Source: Paraburkholderia fungorum (GTDB taxonomy: Bacteria; Pseudomonadota; Gammaproteobacteria; Burkholderiales; Burkholderiaceae). Taken from it: a DNA stretch of 64,000 bases. The translations under genes and the position numbers were made by a program. Below the pieces are notes generated by a model. The model worked only from the letters and a program-made list of their open reading frames with translations. It ran no database searches and was not told the origin of the DNA. Every line of letters begins with the position of its first letter. Positions within the stretch are counted from its first letter, which is position 1. The stretch covers positions 1,612,001 to 1,676,000 of the forward strand of contig NZ_FNKP01000002.1 of assembly GCF_900099835.1 (NCBI RefSeq), in the 5' to 3' direction. Shown in pieces: positions 44,673 through 53,142 of the stretch.

Positions 44673-45881
44673 CTATACCGCGCTTGCGACGACCTGTGCC
44701 GTGGCGGCTGACAAGGTCCACCCCAGATGCCCGTGCCCGGTGTTATAGAACACGCCAGGCCGTTTGCCTCGTCCCACCTTGGGCAACATGCTCGGCATCA
44801 TCGGCCGCAGACCTGCCCACGGAATGACGCGCGAAGTCGACACCTCGGGAAAATGCCGACGCGTCCAGTCCACCAGCGGAGCAATCCGGTCCGAACGAAT
44901 GTCGCGGTTAAAGCCGTTGATTTCAGCCGTACCGGCCACCCGAAAACGATCCGCACCGAGCCGGCTCGTGACGATCTTCGCGCTATCGTCGAGCAGACTC
45001 ACCCATGGCGCGCGCTGCTGACTCGTCTCGTCGTCGAGACAGACGGTGATCGAGTAGCCCTTCACCGGGTAGATATTCACGTGGTCGCCCAGCATCGACG
45101 CAAACTCGCGGCTCCTCACACCCGCGCACACCACGATCCGTTCGAACGTGAAGCACTGTGACTCGCCTTCGAGATTGACCATTAGCGAGAAGCGTCTGTC
45201 AGCGGCTGGCTCGATCGACGTGATCTCCGCGTCGTAGTGAAATTCGACGCCCTTCCGCGCGCATGCTTCAGCAAGGCCGCGCGTGAATTTGTGAATATCA
45301 CCGGTCGAATCAGACGGGGTAAAGAAGCCACCGAAGAAGTCGCCATGCAGCGTAGGTTCGATTCGTTGCAGTTCACTTGCGCTCACCGCGCTGCGGTCGA
45401 GTCCACCTTCGCGCAGCATTTCGTTGACCTTGCTGGCGGCGTCGAATTCCTTTTGCGTCTTGTAGATATGCAGAATGCCGCGCCGCTCCAGATCGAAGTC
45501 GATGCCTTCTTTTTCGGCGATCGAAAACAGATGCTCTCGTGCGGCGATCGCGAGCCGTACGGTTTCGACCGTGTTGGCGCGGTAATGCGGAATCTGCCGC
45601 AGGAACTCGCCCATCCACGAATACTTGTGCCATGTGGGCGTGGGGTTGAGCAATAGCGGCGCGTCGCGCGTAAGCATCCAGCGCAGCCCTTTCATGACGG
45701 TGGCGGCACTGTTCCAGACTTCCGCATTACTCGCAGACAACTGACCGCCATTCGCGAACGAAGTCTCCATCGCCGCATAGCGATGGCGTTCGAATACGGT
45801 GACGTGGTGGCCGAGTTGCGCGAGGGCGTGAGCCGTGGTGACGCCGGTAATGCCGGCGCCGATGATGGCGATTCGTGACAT
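44673..45881 (-). CDS. D-amino acid dehydrogenase-like FAD oxidoreductase (DadA family)
   Basis: A 402-residue FAD-dependent amino acid dehydrogenase/oxidase of the DAO superfamily. The Rossmann motif is IAIIGAGITGVTTAHALAQ at the N-terminus, then VFERHRYAAMETSFANGGQL, the DadA family signature; the substrate domain and C-terminal FAD motif GLRPMMPSMLPKVG and YNTGHGHLGWTL follow. DadA oxidises D-amino acids (mainly D-Ala) to 2-oxo acids. A tandem glycine riboswitch in its leader suggests the physiological substrate or signal here is glycine or an N-substituted glycine. Convergent with the LysR gene. Confidence 0.87.
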   Translation of the reverse strand: MSRIAIIGAGITGVTTAHALAQLGHHVTVFERHRYAAMETSFANGGQLSASNAEVWNSAATVMKGLRWMLTRDAPLLLNPTPTWHKYSWMGEFLRQIPHYRANTVETVRLAIAAREHLFSIAEKEGIDFDLERRGILHIYKTQKEFDAASKVNEMLREGGLDRSAVSASELQRIEPTLHGDFFGGFFTPSDSTGDIHKFTRGLAEACARKGVEFHYDAEITSIEPAADRRFSLMVNLEGESQCFTFERIVVCAGVRSREFASMLGDHVNIYPVKGYSITVCLDDETSQQRAPWVSLLDDSAKIVTSRLGADRFRVAGTAEINGFNRDIRSDRIAPLVDWTRRHFPEVSTSRVIPWAGLRPMMPSMLPKVGRGKRPGVFYNTGHGHLGWTLSAATAQVVASAV

Positions 45882-45904
45882 GACATGGTCCAGAGTAGTT
45901 GAGC

Positions 45905-45942
45905 ATCACCGGTGTCGATTTCATATCGAAACCGGCGCTGAT
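45905..45942 (-). promoter_or_regulatory. Likely expression-platform hairpin of the riboswitch
   Basis: ATCAGCGCCGGTTTCGAT and its imperfect complement ATCGACACCGGTGAT form a stem between aptamer 2 and the start codon of the dadA-like gene. Its position, ending about 24 bases before the ATG, suits control of translation initiation. Confidence 0.45.
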
Positions 45943-45949
45943 GCCCCAT

Positions 45950-46145
45950 CTGTCCATGTACCTGAGAGTTTCTTCCCAGCGTTTTTTCGACGGCATGCGA
46001 GCCGTGGAAGCCGGGAATCCCCTTCGGTGGGCGCGCATAGCGCCGCTCTCCAGATGTTCTCGCGGTGCGGTCCTTTTGCCTGAGAGTTTCCGGGGCGGTT
46101 GCTCCGTCGGCGTCGTCACGGCCTCTGACGATCTCTCCCGCACTG
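45950..46145 (-). promoter_or_regulatory. Tandem glycine riboswitch
   Basis: On the minus strand two aptamers lie in series. Aptamer 1 (about 46142-46066) shows GCGGGAGAG, GACGGAGCAACCGCC, then ACTCTCAGGCAAAAGGACCG. Aptamer 2 (about 46053-45951) shows CTGGAGAG, CCCACCGAAGGGGATTCCC, then ACTCTCAGGTACATGGACAG. GGAGAG ... CTCTCAGG ... GGAC is the conserved glycine-aptamer framework, with the short linker of double-aptamer switches. It precedes the dadA-like gene by about 70 bases and should respond to intracellular glycine. Confidence 0.92.
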
Positions 46146-46149
46146 CATG

Positions 46150-46854
46150 ACTGAACGGTTCGACAATACCGGGTCAAATTTTTTACCGCAAGTATTTCGT
46201 GTATCGCAATGCGTGCGCGGTGCTCATGTCTGCGCATTGAAATCACCGGATCGCCAACCGGTATTCTCAAGATTGATCGATCGCGTTTCCAGGATTGGCG
46301 TGAGTACACCCTTCAATGTCGAGGCGATGGTCGTCACCTCGCGATGCGCACTGAGTCATCATTCTTTCATGGGTTCACTCCAAATTTACACCCTTAAGTG
46401 GGTCAGTTCTGCGTGAACATCAACGGTCCGACTTGCTGGAGGAAGAGCCTCAGCGTCGACGACAGTTATCGGAAGGATTGCAGTCACTTGAGTGACTTCG
46501 TGTCGTCAATGCTGAATGGCGGAAATTGGCCGACTGCTATACGACCAAAGGCTCATTGTGACCAGGTGAATCGAGGTCCAATAATAAAAAAAGCAGTGAG
46601 ACCAGTAAGCCAGAGTTCGACTCTGCATCGCGACGGCGTTCATTAGCGAATGAACTGAAAACCGGCTCCTGCCGAGGGCGACAGTTTGCTTCGTTTACTG
46701 CCCCATTTCGCTTGCTGCCCTGCAACGCGTCATCGCTTTCTGATCGTGTTGCCTCGAGTATGAGTCTGGACAAATGCGGTCACCAGTCTCTGACAAACCC
46801 GCCTACAAAAATCCGCATACCGTCTGACAGTGTGTTCAGTTGGGAGAACCAGCC
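46150..46854. other. Gene-free stretch
   Basis: About 700 bases between the riboswitch promoter and the DUF3300 gene. Short frames are present but none is convincing. GGGTCAGTTCTGCGTGAAC near 46399 looks like insertion-sequence end debris, but I cannot name the element. Confidence 0.4.
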
Positions 46855-48267
46855 ATGTATCGGTGGACCAAGAGACTGGTGCGAGCGCTCTGCCTGGCGC
46901 TCGCCGCGATACCGATGATGGGTTCGATCGATGCAGTCGCCCAGGACCAGGCGGCGAAACCCACATTTAAACCCGAGGAAATCGAAGCACTGGTTGCACC
47001 GATCGCCCTTTATCCTGACTCCGTGCTGTCGCAGGTACTGATGGCCTCGACTTATCCGCTGGAGATCGTGCACGCCGCGCGCTGGGTCAAGGCCAATCCG
47101 AAACTCAAGGGCGATGAGGCGGTGAAAGCGGTACAGGACCAGTCGTGGGATGTCAGTGTGAAATCACTGGTCGCATTTCCGCAGGTGCTCGAACCGATGA
47201 ACGACAAACTCGACTGGACCCAGAAGCTTGGCGACGCATTCCTCGCCCAGGAGAAGGATGTCCTCGCTGCCGTGCAGCGCTTGCGCGCGCGGGCGCAGGA
47301 ATCGGGCAACCTGAAGTCCAATGAGCAACAGAACGTCAGCGTCGAGCCAGCGCCGGCGGGCGCCCAGGCAACGCAGACGATCGTGAAGATCGAACCGGCG
47401 AATCCGCAAGTCATCTACGTGCCGGCCTACAACCCGACTGTCGTGTACGGCACATGGAGCTATCCAAGCTATCCGCCCTACTACTGGCCGCCGGCACCCG
47501 CCTATTACCCCGGGGCCGCGCTCGCCACGGGCCTCGCATGGGGCGTCGGACTGGCCGCCGCAGGCGCCATCTTCGGCAACTGCAACTGGGGCGGCGGAGA
47601 CGTCAATATCAACGTCAACAAGGCCGCCAATATCGATCGAAATTTCGATCGCAGCAAGGTTCAGGGCGGCAAGTGGCAGCATGATGCAAGCCATCGCCAG
47701 GGGGTTGCCTATCGCGACAATGCGTCTCGTGAAAAATATTCGAGAAACGTCTCCGGCTCCGATGCACGGGGTGATTTCCGTGGTCGAAATGGCGACGCGG
47801 GTGATCGGGGTGATCGCGGTAACGCAGGCAATCGCGGAAACGGACGCGATAACGGTGGCGTGGGCGATCGCAACAATGGCGGCGCAGGCGATCGCAACGG
47901 CGGCCGGGGTAACGCCGGGGTCAGCGACCGCGCGAGTACACGAAACAACGCAGGCGGAGCCAACCGCAACGGTGGCGCAAACCAGGCCGGCATAGCTGAC
48001 CGGGCCGGTGGCGGCAACGCAGCCGGCAACGGAAACCGGGCCGGCGCAGCCAACAATGCCAGCGTCGGCAATCGCGCCGCAGCGTCCGCACGGCCCAGTA
48101 CCGGAGGCGGCAACCGCGACGGAGCCTTCCAGGGTGTCGGCGGCGGTGGCCGTTCACAGCAGGACTTCAACCGCGGCCGATCCAGCGCGCAGTCGTCGAA
48201 TTTCAGCCGTCCGAGTGGCGGCGGTGGCATGCGGGCGGGCGGCGGTGGCGGACGCGGCAGGCGCTAA
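46855..48267 (+). CDS. DUF3300 envelope protein with Asn/Gly/Arg-rich tail
   Basis: A 470-residue secreted protein. The ATG at 46855 lies 8 bases after GGGAGAA; the signal peptide (RALCLALAAIPMMGSIDAVAQ) ends near residue 33. The DUF3300 core covers about residues 40-235: IEALVAPIALYPDSVLSQVL, MASTYPLEIV, ANPQVIYVPAYNPTVVYG and a Pro/Tyr-rich segment. One hydrophobic helix follows (ATGLAWGVGLAAAGAIFG). The last 200 residues are low-complexity repeats of NRGN/GDRG/NGGA type, probably disordered. Function unknown; it pairs with DUF2950 in many Proteobacteria, as here (12-base gap). Confidence 0.87.
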   Translation: MYRWTKRLVRALCLALAAIPMMGSIDAVAQDQAAKPTFKPEEIEALVAPIALYPDSVLSQVLMASTYPLEIVHAARWVKANPKLKGDEAVKAVQDQSWDVSVKSLVAFPQVLEPMNDKLDWTQKLGDAFLAQEKDVLAAVQRLRARAQESGNLKSNEQQNVSVEPAPAGAQATQTIVKIEPANPQVIYVPAYNPTVVYGTWSYPSYPPYYWPPAPAYYPGAALATGLAWGVGLAAAGAIFGNCNWGGGDVNINVNKAANIDRNFDRSKVQGGKWQHDASHRQGVAYRDNASREKYSRNVSGSDARGDFRGRNGDAGDRGDRGNAGNRGNGRDNGGVGDRNNGGAGDRNGGRGNAGVSDRASTRNNAGGANRNGGANQAGIADRAGGGNAAGNGNRAGAANNASVGNRAAASARPSTGGGNRDGAFQGVGGGGRSQQDFNRGRSSAQSSNFSRPSGGGGMRAGGGGGRGRR

Positions 48268-48279
48268 GGAGACACCAGC

Positions 48280-49197
48280 ATGAAGTCATTACTACGATCT
48301 CTGGCGGCCCGCCTGATCTCGCTCGGCGCCGGGGCCGCGCTTGTTCTGACGCTCTGCGTCGGCGCACCCGGTACGGCCTACGCGCAGAAGCACTTCGAAT
48401 CGCCCCAGGAAGCGATGACCGCATTTGGTAACGCGGTCGCCGGTAGCGACGAAGCAGGCCTGAAGGTCTTGCTCGGCGACCGGTTTCGCGACCTCATTCC
48501 GCCAGTCGGTTCAGACATTCGCAGCCGCTTCCTGACCGCCTGGGAGGACTCGCACACGATTCAGACTGTCGACGACGACCATGCCGACATCGCCGTCGGC
48601 AAAGATGGTTGGACACTCCCCATTCCTTTGGTGAAATCGGCGCAAGGCTGGCATTTCGACACGCGCGCCGGCGTCGAGGAAATGCGCCTGCGCCGCATTG
48701 GGCGCAACGAGCTGGCCGTCATCCAGACGATGCTGGCCGTCTACGATGCGCAGCGCGAATACGCGCAGGTGGATCACGACGGCAGCGGCGTCCTCGCTTA
48801 TGCCAGGAAGTTATCGAGCTCGCCCGGCAAACGGGACGGCCTCTACTGGCCCACCGGCCCGGACGATCCGCCAAGCCCGTTAGGGGTCGCATTCGCCAGC
48901 GCGGGCTCGCGTCAGGCCGATCACGCCGGCTACTACGGCTACCACTTCAAGCTGCTTACCTCGCAAGGCCCACACGCCCCCGGAGGCGCGTACGACTATG
49001 TCGTGAACGGCAAGCTGTTTGGCGGTTTCGCCGTCGTCGCGTGGCCCGTTCGTTACGCGGATACCGGCATCAAGAGCTTCATGGTCAGTCACGATGGACA
49101 GGTCTACGAGCGGGACCTCGGACCCGACGGTGCAGCGAAGGCAGAGGCCATGCAATCCTTCGATCCCGGTCCGGGCTGGGTAAAGGTTTCACCTTGA
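48280..49197 (+). CDS. DUF2950 secreted protein
   Basis: A 305-residue protein with a signal peptide (LISLGAGAALVLTLCVGAPGTAYAQ). The mature part shows FESPQEAMTAFGNAVAGSDE, then GRNELAVIQTMLAVYDAQRE, KRDGLYWPTGPDDPPSPLG, YYGYHFKLLTSQGP and GGFAVVAWPVRYADTGIKSF, all DUF2950 landmarks. Function unknown; probably periplasmic. AAGGAGA precedes the ATG. Its stop codon overlaps the TTG start of the next lipoprotein gene. Confidence 0.88.
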   Translation: MKSLLRSLAARLISLGAGAALVLTLCVGAPGTAYAQKHFESPQEAMTAFGNAVAGSDEAGLKVLLGDRFRDLIPPVGSDIRSRFLTAWEDSHTIQTVDDDHADIAVGKDGWTLPIPLVKSAQGWHFDTRAGVEEMRLRRIGRNELAVIQTMLAVYDAQREYAQVDHDGSGVLAYARKLSSSPGKRDGLYWPTGPDDPPSPLGVAFASAGSRQADHAGYYGYHFKLLTSQGPHAPGGAYDYVVNGKLFGGFAVVAWPVRYADTGIKSFMVSHDGQVYERDLGPDGAAKAEAMQSFDPGPGWVKVSP

Positions 49198-49535
49198 CGC
49201 GCGCCCTGCTCGCCGTCGCATGTAGCGCCCAGTTCGTTTTGTCGGCCTGCGCTGACTACGCCGCACCCGCCGGCACCGTGGTCATGACACCGGCCAGCTT
49301 TGATCGCTCGTTTTCCGCTGCGGCCGGGGCCATGCGTGACGAGGGGCTGGCCATCACGGTCCAGGATCCGGCGCGCGGCGTGGTGGTGGGCAACAGCAAC
49401 GGCAGCGTCGTGATGGCCAGCATCAGTCAGCAGGCCGATGGCAGCGTGCAGGTGCGCTTCGACGCCAGTGACTCACGCGACCCGGTCCTGCTGCAGCGCA
49501 TCTCACGAAATTACGATCGGCGGATGGGTCGATGA
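49194..49535 (+). CDS. Small lipoprotein of unknown function
   Basis: A 113-residue protein with an unusual TTG start overlapping the DUF2950 stop (TTGA), chosen because it yields a lipoprotein signal LTRALLAVACSAQFVLSAC with the Cys about 20 residues in. The mature part reads GAMRDEGLAITVQDPARGVV and QVRFDASDSRDPVLLQRISR, a small alpha/beta domain similar to outer-membrane-anchored stress lipoproteins. It is the third gene of the DUF3300-DUF2950 unit. Function unknown. Confidence 0.65.
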   Translation: MTRALLAVACSAQFVLSACADYAAPAGTVVMTPASFDRSFSAAAGAMRDEGLAITVQDPARGVVVGNSNGSVVMASISQQADGSVQVRFDASDSRDPVLLQRISRNYDRRMGR

Positions 49536-49665
49536 GTGCGCGGCGTCTCGACGCGCCAGAGGAGTAACCGCCCCCTTAGCCTGCGAATACTGGTCCAGCG
49601 AGTCGCGCCCCATGAAGCCCGACTCATTCCTCGCGCAGTCAATCCCCAAAAAATGAGGAGCAACC

Positions 49666-50307
49666 ATGCAGCGCGAAGTTCTGCTTGATCCGATCGATCG
49701 GGTATCCGAAATACTGTTTGGTCTGATCATGGCAGTCACGATCGTCGGCTCCGCGTCGATCGCCTCCACGTCGGCGACGCCTGGGCGAGTCGCGACCGTT
49801 GCGGCGCTGGGCTGCAACATCGCGTGGGGCCTTGTGGATGCGGTGATGTACCTGTTACGCACGGCGACGGAGCGATCGCGTCTGCGGAACCTGGGCTATC
49901 AGGTCATCCAGTCCGACAAGGAAGCCGCACGCGATATCATCAAAACAACCCTGCCCGACTATGTACGCGCGATCGTCGGCGAAACAGAGATTGAAGTCAT
50001 GCGCAGCCGGATCCACACCCTGCCGCCCAGTGGCCGCCGCACGCTCGAACCACGGGACTTTCTTGAAGCTCTGGGCATCTTCCTGCTGGTGGTCATCGCC
50101 ACCTTCCCCGTCGTCCTGCCCTTTCTGATGCTGCGCTCCACGCCGCTGGCACTGCTCTCATCGCGTGTGATCGCGATCAGCATGCTGTTCATTCTCGGCT
50201 TCGCACTGGGACGGTACGCGGGTTATCGCGCCCCGCTATACACAGGACTGGCGATGGCCGCTCTCGGCATTGCGCTGGTTGCGGCGGTCATTGCGCTCGG
50301 CGGATAG
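49666..50307 (+). CDS. VIT/CCC1-like membrane protein
   Basis: A 213-residue membrane protein. An amphipathic N-terminus (LDPIDRVSEILFGLIMAVTI, reminiscent of the VIT family first helix), a second helix around ALGCNIAWGLVDAVMYLL, a cytosolic domain at about 70-140, and three C-terminal helices (ALGIFLLVVIATFPVVLPFL, VIAISMLFILGFALG, LAMAALGIALVAAVIAL). VIT1/CCC1 proteins move Fe2+ or Mn2+. This relative has a shortened cytosolic part, so transport is not certain. GAGGAGCAACC precedes the ATG. Confidence 0.65.
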   Translation: MQREVLLDPIDRVSEILFGLIMAVTIVGSASIASTSATPGRVATVAALGCNIAWGLVDAVMYLLRTATERSRLRNLGYQVIQSDKEAARDIIKTTLPDYVRAIVGETEIEVMRSRIHTLPPSGRRTLEPRDFLEALGIFLLVVIATFPVVLPFLMLRSTPLALLSSRVIAISMLFILGFALGRYAGYRAPLYTGLAMAALGIALVAAVIALGG

Positions 50308-50423
50308 TGCGAACGTGGTGGCAGCACACGGACACCAACACACGGGCGCTGCGCACTTTACGTGCGGTGCAGCGCGCCCTCCCGGAGTCGAACACCAGCG
50401 CATGACCGAAAGACCGCCCTCAC

Positions 50424-51011
50424 TCACAAATTCATCCGCGTCACCTTGGTGCCGTTGAGCGACGCGTCGGCCATCAGCCCGGTATTCGTCAGCACGAGGG
50501 CGACGACCTGAGAGGATGCCGACGTGCTGTCGATCGTACCGTTCGCGCCGACCTTGATGACCGACACGGCGGCGTCCCCGCCAACCGACCACCCGGCGGC
50601 GTTACGGAACGAATCGAGCTTGTCACGCGTCATGAACATGAAAATGATGGCCGTCGACTGCGCTCCTGCCTGAAATCCAAAAGAAGCCGCCGCCGTGCTG
50701 TAGTAGCCGACTGTCGCGCCGCCCACACGTAACGCGCCTTCGCCATACGCCGCCCCGACGATGAAGGCCGCCTTCTTCACATCCGGAAACACCAGAATGC
50801 CCTGGGCCTTCGCCGCGAGTTCGTGAGAACCCTGGACCGTCGAGAAAAGCCGGCTGAGCGTGCCGTCGACACTCGCGTCGATCGCCTGACGCTTCGACGC
50901 ATCGGTTTGAGCGCTGTCGCCGCTGCCCGACGTCGTGGTGCAACCGGCGAGCATCAATCCGCCAGCGATGCCGGCCACCGCTGCCTCAATGACGAAATTC
51001 CTTCTGTTCAC
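50424..51011 (-). CDS. SYLF-domain lipid-binding lipoprotein
   Basis: A 195-residue protein. The GTG at 51011 is chosen (GGAGGTGGATC just upstream), giving a lipoprotein signal NFVIEAAVAGIAGGLMLAGC. The mature domain is SYLF/YSC84 type: AQGILVFPDVKKAAFIVGAA, YGEGALRVGG, YYSTAAASFGFQAGAQS and DAAVSVIKVGANGTID. SYLF proteins bind phospholipids; in Burkholderiaceae they are common in stress-induced sets. Convergent with the VIT-like gene. Confidence 0.85.
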   Translation of the reverse strand: MNRRNFVIEAAVAGIAGGLMLAGCTTTSGSGDSAQTDASKRQAIDASVDGTLSRLFSTVQGSHELAAKAQGILVFPDVKKAAFIVGAAYGEGALRVGGATVGYYSTAAASFGFQAGAQSTAIIFMFMTRDKLDSFRNAAGWSVGGDAAVSVIKVGANGTIDSTSASSQVVALVLTNTGLMADASLNGTKVTRMNL

Positions 51012-51214
51012 GATCCACCTCCAGTGAGTTTCCGAGGTGCGTCCCCGGGTGAGCAAGTCTTGCGGTTGCCTCGTTCGATCCGTGTTCGGACTGAGCGGCC
51101 ATCGCTGTGGGCGATACGGCGAGCCGCATCGCGTCGTGCCGCAACGGAGTGATTCAACGGAACCGCACGTCGCCGAAGCCGATGCGTACGTCTGGGTTGC
51201 CACATATCCCCGGC

Positions 51215-51406
51215 TCACTTGCCGCCTTCTTTCCCTGGCCTGAGAAAGAACACGAAACCGGCGATGCCGATTACCATCGCAAACACACCGAATTCGACGA
51301 GCTTCGGCCGTTCGTACAACAGCCCGCGGATCGACGAGGCAAGTCCTCCCAGCGTCACGAACACGGCAATCGCCGCCAGCACGATCCTGCCTTCCACGCG
51401 GGCCAT
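51215..51406 (-). CDS. DUF2964 small membrane protein
   Basis: A 63-residue protein: two membrane helices, LAAIAVFVTLGGLASSIRGL and VEFGVFAMVIGIAGFVFFL, joined by a short positive loop (LYERPK). This is the DUF2964 layout, a family restricted to Burkholderiaceae-like bacteria. The ATG is preceded by GGCAGGAGAACC. It begins 23 bases after the aspartate decarboxylase gene on the same strand, so the two may be co-transcribed. Confidence 0.78.
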   Translation of the reverse strand: MARVEGRIVLAAIAVFVTLGGLASSIRGLLYERPKLVEFGVFAMVIGIAGFVFFLRPGKEGGK

Positions 51407-51429
51407 AACGGGTTCTCCTGCCTCACACG

Positions 51430-53085
51430 CTACAGGACCCGGTTCTTGTCCAGCTTCTTGCCGGTCGCCGCGTTGTAGCGTTCGACATAGTCGGACAGCA
51501 GCGAGCGAATCGCGCGGCCGATCTTCCGGTAATCCGATTCGTTCAGATTGGCGAGCGACACCCGCCCGGACGGATGCGGCGTGCCGAAACCACGTCCCGG
51601 TAACAGCACCACGCGCGCTTCTCTGGCGAGCCTGAAAAGCAGTTCGGCCGGCTCGGTGTGCTTCAGCAGCCATTCGACGAAATCGCGGCCATAGGCGCGT
51701 TCGCCAAGAAATTCCATGTCGAGAATCGTGTAGTAATCGACCTGATTCACGTCATCGTCGTCGAACGAAATGCCGATTTCTTCATAGAGCGCACGCTTGC
51801 GGTTGCGAATCAGCTTCTTCAGCGCGCGCTTGTACGCGTCGGGCGTATCCATCAACGAAAACAGCGAGAACAGCACCATCTGCACCTGCTGCGGCGTCGA
51901 CAGACCCGCTGTGTGATTCAGTGCGACGGTGCGGCTGTCTGCCACCAATCGGTCGATGAACTTGAGCTTGTCCGGTTCGGTCGTGATCGATTCATAGTGG
52001 TGATGCAACTGCTTTTTCGCGTCTTTCGGCAACTCGCCGATCAACCTGTCCAGCACGTTGTCGCGATGAGTGGCGATTGCGCCGAGCCGCCAGCCCGTTG
52101 CGCCGAAGTACTTCGAATACGAGTACACGAGAATGGTGTTCTTCGGCGCCAGCGCGAACAGCGAAACGAAGTCGTCGGCGAACGTGCCGTAGACGTCGTC
52201 GGTCAGGAGAATCAGGTCCGGCCGCTCTTTAACGATACTGGCAATGTAGTCGAGACTTTCGTCGCTGATTCGAACCGACGGCGGATTGCTCGGATTGACC
52301 AGGAAGAACGCTTTCACCGCAGGATCGCGCAGCTTGTCGAGTTCCTTGTTCGAGTACTGCCAGTTTTTCTCGACGCCCGCATTCAGTTCGACGACTTTCA
52401 ACTGATAGTCGTTCAGGCGCGGTATCTCGATGTACGGTGTGAAGATCGGCATGCCGAGCGCAATCGTGTCGCCCGGTTTGATCAGGAAGTTCTCGCGCAT
52501 CGTGTTGAAGATGTACGTCATCGCGGCGGTGCCCCCTTCGACCGCGAACACGTCGAACTCGCCAACGAACGGATGATTGCCGATCATTTCGCGGCGCAGA
52601 TACTGCCCGACGATGAGTTCAGAGAACTTCAACATCCGGTCCGGCACCGGGTAGTTCGATGCCAGAATGCCCTCGCACATCTCGTAGAGAAAATCGTCGG
52701 CCGAAAGACCGAGTTGATCGCGCACATAGGACACAGCGCTCGCGAGAAAGTCGACGCCCGGCACCCCTTTATTGCCGCGCAAAAACAGTTCGAAGCGCTC
52801 GATCAGTCCGTCGCGCCGGGGGAAGCCGCCAAGGCCCTCAGGCATATACGCGAACGACCGCTCCGCCTCCTGCATCGCAAACAGGCCGAGTTGCCAGAAT
52901 CCGTGGCGCGGTATGGTGGCGAGGAAGTTCGGATTACCGCGACCGGCGTTGAGCATGGAAAAGTTCGCGGCCCGCTCCACCGCGCCGCCGCCCGCGGCCT
53001 TGATCAATTCGTCTTTCAACTCGAACGGACTCAGCGCCGCGAGGCTCGCGGCATGTTCCGATTCCGATTTATCCCGCTTGGCCAT
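51430..53085 (-). CDS. asdA: Aspartate 4-decarboxylase / aspartate aminotransferase
   Basis: A 551-residue PLP enzyme that converts L-aspartate to L-alanine and CO2. The start at 53085 (MAKRDKSESE) follows CTGGAGAGAG; family members are about 530-550 residues. Motifs: GRGNPNFLATIPRHGFWQL, FAVEGGTAAMTYIFNTM, FFLVNPSNPPSVRISDESL, LLTDDVYGTFADDFVS and the PLP lysine in YSYSKYFGATGWRLGA. It sits directly downstream of aspT, the classical aspartate-alanine exchange pair that consumes protons and yields a membrane potential. Confidence 0.93.
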   Translation of the reverse strand: MAKRDKSESEHAASLAALSPFELKDELIKAAGGGAVERAANFSMLNAGRGNPNFLATIPRHGFWQLGLFAMQEAERSFAYMPEGLGGFPRRDGLIERFELFLRGNKGVPGVDFLASAVSYVRDQLGLSADDFLYEMCEGILASNYPVPDRMLKFSELIVGQYLRREMIGNHPFVGEFDVFAVEGGTAAMTYIFNTMRENFLIKPGDTIALGMPIFTPYIEIPRLNDYQLKVVELNAGVEKNWQYSNKELDKLRDPAVKAFFLVNPSNPPSVRISDESLDYIASIVKERPDLILLTDDVYGTFADDFVSLFALAPKNTILVYSYSKYFGATGWRLGAIATHRDNVLDRLIGELPKDAKKQLHHHYESITTEPDKLKFIDRLVADSRTVALNHTAGLSTPQQVQMVLFSLFSLMDTPDAYKRALKKLIRNRKRALYEEIGISFDDDDVNQVDYYTILDMEFLGERAYGRDFVEWLLKHTEPAELLFRLAREARVVLLPGRGFGTPHPSGRVSLANLNESDYRKIGRAIRSLLSDYVERYNAATGKKLDKNRVL

Positions 53086-53142
53086 GTGCTCTCTCCAGTG
53101 TGAAGTTGACCGGTAACGCGCGGTCGATTGCAAAGCGCCGGA

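Noticed and set aside
45692..46309. Long minus-strand open frames running through the riboswitch leader
   Set aside because: They pass through both glycine aptamers, whose conserved RNA positions explain the sequence; the protein text has no domain.
46398..46646. An 82-codon + strand frame before the DUF3300 gene
   Set aside because: No domain and no supporting ribosome binding site; the start region resembles insertion-sequence end debris instead.
51658..53103. A 481-codon + strand frame opposite asdA
   Set aside because: Antisense shadow of a well-defined PLP enzyme.
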